64,000 bases of DNA from Solea solea (taxonomy: Eukaryota; Chordata; Actinopteri; Pleuronectiformes; Soleidae). The number at the start of each line of letters is the position of its first letter. Position 1 is the first letter of the stretch. The notes beneath the pieces are model-generated. The model made no database searches and was not told the DNA's origin. It saw only the letters and a program-made list of their open reading frames with translations. Shown here one piece after another: positions 14,330-26,247 of the stretch. The stretch is taken from NCBI RefSeq assembly GCF_958295425.1, contig NC_081138.1, positions 24,883,733 to 24,947,732 of the forward strand, given 5' to 3'. The translations under genes and the position numbers were made by a program.

Positions 14330-14659
14330 TAGAACTGAAACGATGAATCGATTATTAATCGATTACTAAATTAATCGACAACTATTTTGATAATCGATGA
14401 ATCGGTTTGAAGCTTTATTCATGATTAAAACAAGATTTTCAATTGTTTAAACTTCTTAAATATGAATATTTTCTGCATTTATTTGCTCTGTATAACAAAG
14501 AAATCATTAAAAGTCAATCATTTTGGTTTGTGGACAAGAGAACAAGAACATCATCATTTCCAGGTTTGACAAACACCGATCAACATTTTTTGATCGATTA
14601 ATCGAGAAAATAATCAACAGATTAATCGATTATGAAAATAATCGTTAGCTGCAGCTCTA
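14330..14659. mobile_element. Non-autonomous, hAT-like ATCGATTAATCG element
   Basis: The left end starts TAGAACTGAAACGATGAATCG; the right end, reverse-complemented, starts TAGAGCTGCAGCTAACGATTA. These are degenerate terminal inverted repeats. Both termini are packed with ATCGATTA/TAATCGAT motifs (14345-14403 and 14590-14645) around an AT-rich core of about 200 bases. This structure matches a very common non-autonomous DNA element of spiny-rayed fishes. The flanks AATGGTGT and AATGTTGA agree at 6 of 8 positions, which is compatible with the 8-base duplication made by hAT transposases. No coding capacity remains. Confidence 0.75.
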
Positions 14660-15274
14660 ATGTTGAGTTTAAAGCTAGGTTCTGCTAGTCTGAAAAAGCT
14701 TGCAATAGCGAGCTACAATTTGAAAGAAAACTTAACAGTACATTCGACCTCCTTGCCAAAGCGCAAAACACTGGAAGTTTTTCGTAGTGGAATTGGGAAA
14801 TTTGGCTTTGGTATTCATCTATTCTGCTTCCATGGTGTATGCCTCTCCAGCCTGTTGTACAAACCTCACATCATATTCTGTGAAAGAAAAGAGCTTGGTG
14901 CATGAATGTAGACTTGCAGTGGCTTTTCAAGGAGCTTGGGCCGTCATCAATCTATACCAAACCTCCATGCCACCCCAAATTGTATAGCAATTGCTCCCAA
15001 TTTGCTGTTTCAGGTATTTATAGTTTAGACAGAAGTTTGTCTACTGACAAAAATACCATTTTTCTTTGGGCATTTATTTAAAAGGAAATTCTCAAATGGT
15101 GAGCTGAAGTGGTCTTTCATTTACACTTGAACACAATGGGAGATTAGTTGGATCAGGAAAAGGCCTGAAATCCACAATTGTGTCTAGGGAGTTTGCAGTA
15201 AAGGTTTGGATTTTGTCCTCGTTACAATTTCAGGAAAATATCCACACTTAAGTGCAGGTATGAAAGCAGCCAAA

Positions 15275-15600
15275 CGGCCAGGTCATACTTTCCGCATGTA
15301 CGCACGATGTGAATTTTGTCATCCGTGCACACCTCCTGTTTGATTACATGCGGACCGTATGGGCCGACTGTGCATGCTTCCTGTAGCACAAAGCTTGCCA
15401 GTCCATTTGGTGGTGTGCTCTTATTTTGGTCAAAAAAAGACTATGAAGACTGTATCCATGGAAACTTACTTGAGGTTATATGAGGAAGTCCAGTCAAAGA
15501 ATATAATGAAACACAAATTTGGCTTGATATCCTGGCAAGAAATTGTGGAATGAGATCAAGTATGATCGTGTGAAACACTGGGTTTAATGACCCTCACTTG
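15275..15600 (+). mobile_element. Possible transposon remnant with MADF-like peptide
   Basis: A CpG-bearing segment (15283-15370) with CGCATGTACGC and TACATGCGGACCG resembles the terminal region of fish DNA transposons. It is followed by an open frame, 15359-15553, whose last part reads YLRLYEEVQSKN and then SWQEIVE. That spacing recalls the MADF/Myb-type DNA-binding domain of Harbinger-type elements (aromatic-L-Y early, S-W-x-E-I late). The match is short and no terminal repeat pair was found, so the assignment is tentative. Confidence 0.25.
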
Positions 15601-17670
15601 GTAACAGACCGGTACATCATAATAAACATAATTTAATTTCATCTGAATATGAATAGGATTTCAACAAATTGGATAAAAAATGTTGCAGAAACAAATTACC
15701 AGACAAAAAGATTTAAAATCTCTATTTTGGAACTGGCGGTTGAGCCCTCTGGTCGGGGCAAAGTGCTGTTTGTTGTTTAAACAGTTGCTGTGAAGCACCT
15801 TTGCAACAGTCCGCATATTTTCCTTGCTCTAGGAACTCAGCCCAAATGTTCAGCAAACCAAAGCAGGCCAGCACCTGGATAAGTGTTTTTTTTTTTTCTA
15901 CAGACGCACTCTCCTTGACAAAAGGCAGAACTGGCACTTGAGCGAGAAGAGCTGTTTAACTACTGATTTTTGCCCATCATGAGAAATGGATAATAAATCT
16001 AGCACAATTAGAAAATGTCTGGACTGCTTTCCCTCAAGCATGTGCAGACCGAAAACCCATGCACACTCAAACATCCATGTTTCCATCCCACTCTCTTCCA
16101 AACCAACCCTAAACAAACCTGCTCTAACACCTCTCTGGGGGACTTGTCGGTTGGCAGCTTAGGGACCACACACGGAGACACACGCACACACCTACAGTCT
16201 CACACAAACACAAATGCTCACACAAGCAAATCCGCACACTCTAATTTAATATCCATAACAACATAACCTTGAAGGATAAAATGCAGGACTCATTTAAATG
16301 CTAATTTGTTTGTTAACATAACATCAAGATTCCACACGGGACAGGTTACAGAACTAGGCTGTCTCTTGATATGTATATTTTATTCTACTTTTTTTTTTTT
16401 TTTTTTTTATTGGAACTTTGATTATGATAATACAAAACACTAAATAAAACATTAATATAAACAGGAAAGGCATCTTTTATGTATTCAGGTGTTTATTACC
16501 AAGCAGGAAATAAAGGATGGTAAGAAAACTCGTGAATATTGAGACTGATCGACCAAATCATATTTATTTGGTTGGTTCTTCTTATCCCCACACTTTAATC
16601 TCTGAGTCTATCAAGAGGCGCACCTGGAAAACAAACGCACTCTTCAAGCTACGGTGATTGTAGTATGTATTTCATGTGCTCAATGCAAATGTTCTAGCCT
16701 GTTTTGGTTTGGTTTGTTTTGTAGCAGAGGGCCAATTTACTGAAAAAGAGATGGTATGTAGAATAATTTGGGTTGGGCACCGAAAGCTGTGACAAAACCT
16801 GACCAAATCACATCAATGCAACTTTCAGTATCTCATTTCAGTGCCTGAACCTTTTACACAAGCTGCTGTAGGTAGGCTGTCCATGAAATCAGAGATCTGT
16901 CATTGGTGTCTGATAAGATAAGATAAGGTGGACGAGGAAGGTAGTGGCCAGGTGCATGTTTCAGTCCATTGTGTTTCCAGAACACTGGGCTGTGGCAGGT
17001 AACAAAAACTGAACCATACGTGCCCCCATGTGCATATTTTTTTTACAAACCAGCAAGTGATATGAATATGGTCTAGAACTGCTAAAGTTTCAAGTTTATT
17101 TCAAGTAAAATTAATAAAACAGCTGTGAATCATGATTTAACATAAGAATCCTGACGGGACAGCTCAAAAATCCAAAGCATTTCAATTTCTATCTTTCTGA
17201 CTGTCCTTTTGAAAATGTTTGGAGGTGATGTAGATATTGCTTTCACTAGGTATAGGTGGTGTCAGTTGGGATAAAAATTGATGTCGATAAAACGGCCTGT
17301 AAGGAATTGATTTATAATAAGTTTTTTTTTCTCCCGTCTTTTCTTTTGCCTCTTTTGAAATTGCTACTACTTTATCGCCTCAAAATTAAGCCAGTGTATC
17401 ACTGCCTTTCATGGTCGTATCCTAACTGAGTTATGGGGGTTTCTGATAAATTGGAGAAATGATCAATTGTGTGCGTTTCCAGTAAGAGCCTATCCAGTCT
17501 GTCTGTCTAAAACACACATAACTGTTGAGACAAAGCCCTTCACTGTTCTCTCATAAGAGATGGATGGCCTTGGTTGGAGGCTGTATAAACTCTATCCTGC
17601 CTCTCGCAGCGACGATTCCACTGTGAGTGAGACATGTGGGACGTACAGTTAAGTGGGAGAGTGGCGGGTT
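15600..17670. other. Non-coding stretch with poly(T) and CA-rich patches
   Basis: A T run occupies about 16389-16408 and a degenerate CA-rich patch lies at 16165-16225. A short GATAA tandem (GATAAGATAAGATAAG) occurs near 16911-16926. No coding region, tRNA or transposon end could be supported. Confidence 0.45.
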
Positions 17671-17676
17671 GTAATT

Positions 17677-17695
17677 GGGGGGGGGGGGGGGGGGG
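17677..17695. repeat. Homopolymer G19
   Basis: Nineteen uninterrupted G residues on the plus strand, flanked by GTAATT and CAGTGG. Runs of this kind are uncommon compared with A/T runs, can fold into G-quadruplexes, and are hard to sequence, so the exact length may not be reliable. Confidence 0.95.
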
Positions 17696-18010
17696 CAGTG
17701 GGTGCTCGAGCAAGGCATTACTTCTCATTACCTGCCTTTAGAAACGGGCTCTGTTTATTTGTCTCCTCTAAGGGCTTTGAGCTGGCAGGGCAATATTGGC
17801 AAGTGATCTGGCAGACATGTGGCCGTATGATTATTATATCACTTACCACAGCTTGTCAAGGAGACATCACTTGTGAGAGCATTTAAATAGTGCACCCAGG
17901 CGTGGAAAAGATTGAGGTTTGTTTGGTCTCTGGAAGGGAATACGGCAACAGTGTAGGCCTGTGTTTCTTGGCCTGTGGTTGTCATTTTGTGTTTTTTGGG
18001 TGTTTAAGTG

Positions 18011-18013
<3 letters not shown>

Positions 18014-18067
<54 letters not shown>
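18014..18067. repeat. Microsatellite (GT)27
   Basis: A perfect dinucleotide array of 54 bases preceded by GAGC and followed by TTTTGC. Long repetitive open frames on both strands here (Cys-Val or Thr-His repeats) are artefacts of the array. Downstream to about 18155 the sequence stays TG-rich. Confidence 0.98.
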
Positions 18068-18070
<3 letters not shown>

Positions 18071-21000
18071 TGCATTTGTGCATGTGTGGATGTTGCTGTG
18101 TATATAGACATTTATGTATGTGCGCATGGTTATTATTGTGTGCATGTGTGTGGTCTAAGTAAAGGAGTACCGGCCCACCCTTATGCTTCGATGTGTGTAT
18201 GAGTTTCATACCCCACACAAGACTGCACTCGCGCTCCAAAGACATGGTTCTTCTCTCTCTGTTTTCATTTCTGACTGAATGGGCCCACTTCAGGAACATG
18301 CACAGGCTGAGGGAGAGCTTTCTGTCTCTGATGATCTATGGAGTAAGTGGTTTGGACGAGCCTCCTCTTGATGTGAGCCCCACTCCAACTCGACTCGCAA
18401 TACGTCAATGTCTGCTGCAATACACCGAACCATATGTTGGCTCCTGGGTCTCTTACACTGAAGCAAAGACTTTGCCTTGTCACAGCGTTAGAACATTTTC
18501 ATCATTATACATTAGGAGGATTCCCCCGTGTCATCACACACACAATGGGAGTTGGGGGATTTTCACAGAAGGTGATTCTTCCCTGTTGCCATATATATCG
18601 TGGTTGATGTGTTAAGTTGTGGGCAAGTAGATCTATGAATCATGTGACTACCTGAGAAGACAGTGATGCAGTAATCTTTAGTGCATCACTGTACATTTCT
18701 ATTCTGTACACCAACTCTTTGGCTCGACAGTCCCTTTCACACCTATAACAGTAGCATTTTAAATGAATTACCCAAACTGTGGCAGTCTGCCAGAGTCTCA
18801 TGTGGCTTGCCAAATTTTCACTTTTTTTCCCCCCCACTTTTCTCAATAACATCATGAGTAGTTGAATGCTGTATAACTGATTCATTTGAACCAATTATGA
18901 TTCATAGTTGAATATATGTGTTTAACAAATTTTAGGCATCCTTCCAAAACTTAAAATAATTTTATTTCCAAGTTAATTGAAGACATTGTCTGTAGTTGGA
19001 TGTCTGCTGCTTTGTTGCATGATTTATCTGATGCATGTTACCAAGCGTACATATAGCAGATTAAAGAACATTTATGAAAGGCCTGTAAAGTAATGGATCC
19101 AAGATAGTATCTTTGGGATTAGTAAATATTACTTTTTGTAATATCCGTATCAATGCGACATAAATGAGAAAGTATTTGGTAAACTGACTGCGTTCTTGGA
19201 ACACAAATGCAGCACATTTTCAAATAAAAAGCACATTTTATCAAATCAAATAATTGTTTTGACTAACTACACAAGTCATGAGCCCAGTGCAGGAATTGTA
19301 AATGCATGAAATTAAAGTTTCCCTGATTTCCACCTTCACTCACCTGACATATTACTAACATCTTGCGTCTGTGAGCCCGAGTGCAGCTATTACCCTAATA
19401 CAGTCTGTAAATATTAACACTGCGGCTTGATTAGTCTGGTTGCTTATTTAAATATGTCTGAGTGGTGGGCAAAGATCAAGGCTGGGAATGAAATAGGAGC
19501 AGTTACATCCTGTGGACATTATTAGATTTTTCAAGTCTATGTGGAGAGTCACACCCAACGTCGGTGGAGGAATATCTTGGCAGAGCCACATCTACATGCA
19601 TCTATGTGTCAAACACACAAACGCACACATACATGTAAACATGTGTTTTTAATGAGGCAGGAAGGCTGGATTATAATCGTAAGTGGCAAGACTGGGGTTA
19701 GGTTCCCCATAGCAGCATGGTGGGCGATGGGTTTAGAAGTGGGTTCAAGGATGTGTGTGTGTACGCATGGGTATACCAGAGAGAGTGTGTTTGAGATTGG
19801 GTTGTTTTCATAGTAATGTGGGTGGAAGGACCCACCCTGAGTCATGAACAGAGGTCCAATTGTGCAGCAGAGTGGGGGCTGGATGGACTTCGTCTGCTCG
19901 GGGGAGAAGGCACGACAAACTGTTTCCCCTAAAGCCACACAGTGACAGGTGGCAGAGAGACTGCTGTCACATTATATCCCCACCTACCTTTCAAACACAA
20001 ACCATCAAAGATTAAAGCCATATGTAAATAAACACAGATGTCCATATCTTTATTTTGAAAATATAGCTGCCCGCTTTAATTACTGATGCTATAAGAAATC
20101 TCATATTTGAAAGTATAGAAATGAAAATAGAAAAGAAAGGGGGAAAAAAACAAAACTGACCCCCATCTGTGATCTAAACTGCCATCTTTCATTGGCTTTG
20201 CTCAAACTCACACCTCTCCCTCCTCATCTCTCAGGCCTGAAGTGTAATTTCCCAGCTCTAAATCCAGAAGTGCTACCGTGGGACACGTTGGGTAGATTAC
20301 GAGGTTAAGGCTTCATTTTGTCCCTGAGCTGTGAAGAAAACGAAAAGCAACAAACTTGAGTGTGACCTGTGCTGGTTTGTGGTTCCAGGGAGAGCCCGGC
20401 GCTGGCCCTTAGGCCCTGAGGTGTCTGAACCACCTCCACTCACTTCTCTCACAACCTCAAATTGTTATTGAGCTGGGGGCCTGGAGGGGCTGGCTGGAAA
20501 TATTGTTTAATGTTTTTGAACAGGAAAAGGTACAGTACAGCTGCACAGGGCCAAAAGCCACAACCCTGATCATACGGAATAATACAATTCCTACTCTGTG
20601 TGTTTGGTGTGTAGATGGGCAGCTGAGCAAAACTAAACACTGATCAACAGTTACTTCCTTTTGACTCTCCATTCAAAGGGACTCCTTTCCTATGTAGCTG
20701 TTTAACGGCGTACGTATGCTTTCAAGTCGGGTTAAGTGAACTTATTATAACTTTGGTTTCTACGAAAAAATACTTTTCACGCTTTGCGGTCGGTAAGCTG
20801 ATCAAAGTTCTCCAGTGAGTATCACAAACGGATATGCCAACCACATCAAAAGAGCACGCAGGACACAGGGTTGTTTTATAGTTTATATATGAGGCGAGCT
20901 GTGAAAATGTTGCCACTGGCACCATGCAATCTGTGTTTGAAAAATCAAAAGATTTTGAAGGTTATTACAAGTAGCATTCTTTTTTTCTTCCCCCTTTTTT

Positions 21001-24000
21001 AATATGGTTGTTTTGACCATAAGATTTATATTATTTAAAAACAAGTGCATTTTAAATCAAATTAAAAAAACAAAATGGGCGGATTGAAAAATAATAGCAT
21101 CCATTAAATGTGAGTACTATGAATGATTAGCAGGAATTTAACAAATGGTAAAACCTAAAAACATTTGCATTTAAGAGAAAATAAAGCACAAAACTTTATT
21201 TCCCAGAATGCATACCTGTATGACTCGATGGATGAAGACAGATCAGAAGAAAAAAGGTACATTCGTGCATTGTTTTGAAACTCTGCTTAAATGATTTTTA
21301 CATTTTTGTTTAGTTTTAGAGAAAGCCAAGGCTCCTGTGTAGATCTTGAAAGTCTAGGAAAGCTAATCAAATAATTTTCAGGTCTTAAATGGAGGACCTG
21401 GACCTGAGATTTGAACAAAAACCATTTGCTAATTATTATGGCCTGGGTTTAGGATGTGAAGCAAAGCTCTGTCCAGTAATAAAAACAATCAGCAGAATTA
21501 GTTTTCATGGAGGCTGACCAGAGGCTCACGGAAGACGAGCATGAAAAGAAGAGCTGCGCCCAAAATAAACACTCTTTCAAACTGTCAATCATGCAAACCT
21601 GTACATTGTATAATATGCTAATTTGCTAAGCTAAGCTAAGCTGTACATGACATTGACGCCAAACTAACAGCACTGCAACAAATGTTATATTACCCCCATG
21701 AGGGAAGCAGCTGAACTGAATGGTGATATTACGCATGTACCATATATTTTAGGACAAGAGTTGAATTCACTTGTTTTATTACTCCACTATTCCTGACAAT
21801 TCCAGCAGACTGTTTTAACTCTGTTACCCGTCGTCTCATTTCATATAATCAAATTTATCCTGCCACGTCCCTGTTCACTAAAACTTCTTTGTGCTACTTG
21901 GCATTGTTTGATGCATCATGAAGGGCAATTGAACCAAATGATTCAGAGGAATCATGGGTCATAAATGAGATTCAAAATAATTTCCACTCTTAACAGTGCT
22001 CCGTAGAGAGTTAAAGAGAAAACTGTTACTGACAGCAGGACATTACACACCAATTCCCCTGGTCTCCCCCTAGCCTTCCCCTGCATTCATAAATATTCCC
22101 TCGCTTGCTTCCCCTAATTACTTAGCATGAGTATGGCTGTTTCCACTTCCCTCTCACACATAATAGAAACTGCTTTTTAATATCCAGGCATCATAAAATG
22201 TCATGCTGACTTAACAGACACGAGGAGCAGAAGGAGCAATAACAGAAGGGGAGGCAGGGTTGGGGTGGCGTGAAGGGATGGGCAGAGGATGTTTAGAATT
22301 CAAGACAGATCGTGAATTTCTTTACTTTCTTTCTTACATGCTTGCGTCATTGACTCCTGTTTTTCTTTTGGTAATTTGGCACTTCATTCATTTTTACTTC
22401 CAGTAGTGAAATGTTAGGAGACAGATGGAAAGACCCAATAATGCTCCCCCCCCCCAAAAAAAAGGCTACCTTTAACTTATCAGAAGTCTCGATGTGTTTA
22501 CTTTAGGTACTTTTTGATTCTTACTATCAATAGAGCGCTAAACAGGTTTCAGATTAGTTGACTTTATAGTCAGTTTAGCTTTTATAGCTTGTCATTACTG
22601 AGACATCTGAAGCATTTCAACAGGACCATTAGTCAACCTGTAGCCGACGCCACCCACTGGGACAACAGAGATGAATGACCTGCCAGTTCGCACAGCATTT
22701 TTTCACAGTTCTCGGAGAACGACAGAGATGGCTTTCTGGACCGAGAGACTTGCAGAAGTGTGCCGTGTTAGCGCCTTGTTTAGACCGACACGATAGGAAG
22801 TCAGAATTTAAAATAACACCTGCTCGCTCTCTGCCCTCTGATTGTCATTTAGTCTGTCACTTTGCAGGTCTTCAGGTCTTGTACGGCATGAATGGCATAA
22901 TTGGGGCATTGTAATGGCTGTTAAATTTATTTTTTTTAATGAGACAAAATATAATTTCCTCTCCTCCCCATTGGCTACGCCCAGCCCCCTGTCTGCGTCT
23001 GTTGGGTTTTCATTAATATTTCACTGGGCAGCGTGTGATGGATAGGTTGTATTTATTCACTGCTGGGCGTCTGCTATGTGAATATGACTCACTTTGGGGC
23101 ATTACGTATTCATGGGTTGGGATAGGCTGTATACAGGAAGTTATAATTAATGTGTCACAGTAGGAAGTGTTGGTCGACGGCAGGTTTGTTGGAAGGCGTT
23201 GTGCGGCATAATTTGATTTACAATACAAACAACTGGGACGGTGTTTGTCTTCTGTCCAAAAAGAAAAAACTGGAAAGCAGTGTTTCCTTCTCACTAGACT
23301 CCGATAGGTCTTCCAGCAACATAAGGAGGATGTAATCCACAATGAATACACCACATCGACAAGCATGAATATCAAAAATATGACTTCTACAAGTTGCACA
23401 CAGTGTTAGAGTCTTGTAATTTGTTGCATAGCTTGACATTGTGTATGTTAATCCATGGAAATAACTGTATCACTTTCCATCTCTTTAAGGACATATTTGG
23501 GTCCTTCACAGACAGTGGGGCCAGAGACAGACGTGGTGGTAGGGTTATTTCCAATTTGGAATATTTAAATCCTGAACTAAAGTTTCCAATCCCATGGAAA
23601 GCAGTTTTCTGCCCTTTTGCAACCCTAAATGGTGGTCAGGGAGAAATTATACAGATTTTTTTTCCTTATCCGGTGGGGAGATGATGTTAACCAAAGCTTA
23701 ATATTTTTATGTTTTTACTTTTACTCCTCAGCTCTATATTAACTTTTCTTAATTCAAAACTGGTTGAGCATTTTCTGCACTAGCTACCATCAAATATTAA
23801 CTACTCTGGACTAATGCAAGAATGAAAACCCCAAAAAATAGAGACAAAGATATAATAGTTTAATAGTTAAAACCTGGCATAGAACAAGGAGCAATAATTA
23901 TTTAAATTGAATTGAAGATGAATTTTTAATCTGAAACCTACTAATTGTTCAACCCTATTCTGAGTATGCTTGAGCTGCAGTTTTCAGATCATTTAATTCA

Positions 24001-26227
24001 GTTAATGTTTTTAATGTTATTTTCATTGAATATTGAGCAGTATTCAATAATTACATGTTTTGCAATGATTAATCATTTAGTCCATATGACCAAAAATGGG
24101 AAAAATAGCTTTGTTTTAGTCTGATGTGAAAAATATTTGATGCACCAGTTTTTACTTGAATAAACTATAACAATTTACTAAAGGTTTTGCCCATTAATTT
24201 TTATTATTGGACAACCATTTAAGTACTAAAGGCAAAAAAAGTAATGGAGTAATGGAGCTGTCACACAAACAACTACTGGAGTAAAACCAGGCTCATTGTC
24301 AGCCCCCTTAATCACTGTGGAACACAGGTAAACCCACAAGTGCATACCACTGCAGAATGTAAATATTTTGGGGTGTGGGTCTGTCTGTGTGTGTGTGTAT
24401 AACACCTGTGTTCATGTTGGAACCGTATACGTGTGTGTGCAAAGTCCGTCACTCCTTTCTTTCTCAGCACACAGTGCTCCCCATCTCCCCCTCTGTCTGG
24501 TTCTGTTGTAGGCCAAGGTCTTGAGTAATAGCCAATCTTAATCACACACCGTTTGTTAGTGTTTGTGGCTTTAACTATTTCCAGGTGCATGACCTGGTTT
24601 TCCTGCTCGGTAGGTGGTCCTGAGGAGTCACAGGAGCGTTTATCACGGAGCAGTAGTTCATTAGATGGAGGCTCTGTGTGTGTGTGTGGATGTGTGCGTT
24701 TACTGGAATAAATTCTCTTCTAATACAAAGTGACAGATTTGTGGCTGTCCTTTCTGTCTTTTTCTTCACCCACTCTGTACCACTGCTGGAAAGGCCTCTT
24801 TCCATCTTTGTGCCAGTTTGTGTAAATATGACTGCTGCCCTGTATTGGTGGATGTCAGCAGATCTCGATCCCTCCACAGAGCCTTATTACCTTGTGGGAA
24901 GAAGCAGGTTTCAGGCCAAGGCAAATAAGGTAAAACCAGTGCAAGACCAGTGCTAATGGTAAATGGAAACAAAATCAATGATTTAGGCAGTTAAAGAATA
25001 TAAAGTGTATGGAAAACATGCTGTGCAGCAGAAAGTGCTCTTATACGGCCACTGAAGTTGAAGTCATGAAGGACAAAGGTCATTTGTCACCAGACTTGTT
25101 ATTGTTTTCTCTTCAGCTGAGACTTCAGGAATGTTCTAGAAACTCATTAAATAAACACACTGCTGTTTGTAAGTTGTTAAGGCACAGCACTTATCTATCT
25201 CTATCTTTCTCCCCCTCATGTCTTCATTCTTCATTTTTTTTGCCACAACATATTTTCACTGGCCATAATCGGATTAGAGGTATTTGTTGTTTGTCGGCCA
25301 GGATTAGATTTTGAGAATAATAGGGTGATGCACTGAATGAGTTTTCTGTCCCCCTTGTTAGCTTTAACCAGATTTGTTATTGTTTTATGTTACGTAATCA
25401 TATCGGTTTCCATGTCGTGCAAAAGTTCAGCTTAAGGTGCTAACAAAACATTGTTTTTATTCAGCTTCAGAACAGATGGTGGTTATTTGACGTAGATCTT
25501 GAGGCAAAGTAAGGGTTTGTTTTGAGGATTTTGGCACCACATGTGAACCTTACTTTAATCTGGTCAAATATTGCATTAGCTAGAAGCTACACTGATTTCC
25601 AAGATGTTTGGGTTGTCCGTTGTGAACACTGTTGGGGGAAATATCTTTTCTCTGTGGTTCATTGGAGGGTACGCTCACAGTGAGCACCTATTTGACACTT
25701 CACCGTTGGACAACCTTTCCAACAGGAAGCTGAAGTTTGTCACTCCCCACACCACAGAAAAGGACAGTTCAGTTGTGTTATTTTCTGAATTCTGTCTTTC
25801 TGTGTTCATTGCTCAGATTAATAAAACTTTTCATTTCAAAAACCATAAATTCTGGGAAATGTAGTGCCTCGCTCTGACTTCTGTCTTTCAAATGCAAAAC
25901 AGCTTGTTATTTTGGGAGATTTATAAATGTATGCTGCCCGATGAATTTAAAAGGGTTGGCAGTGCCCTTTTAGGTTATACATTTGAAGATTTTTAGTGTT
26001 TATGGTGTGTGAAATGCACTCTTGGAAAACGTCCATTTGCTTAGGCAGAGAGCACATTTTAATTTAATTCCAACACATTTCAGAGGCTCCTCAAACTCAG
26101 CCTCAAATGTAATGTGAAAGCCAGCTGCTGTGTTTAGGGCATGCTGTGTTCGTTTGAGTTATAGGCAAACACAGATAGTCCAGCAGCCTCAGTTATTGCT
26201 CAAGTAAAACACAATCAAAGTGACTTT

Positions 26228-26247
26228 AAAAAAAAAAAAAAAAAAAA
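26228..26247. repeat. Homopolymer A20
   Basis: Uninterrupted A run. It could be a retroposon tail, but no SINE head or LINE body is recognisable directly upstream. Confidence 0.95.

Noticed and set aside
17867..18299. Overlapping long frames on both strands across the GT array
   Set aside because: They encode only Cys-Val or Thr-His repeats generated by the dinucleotide array.
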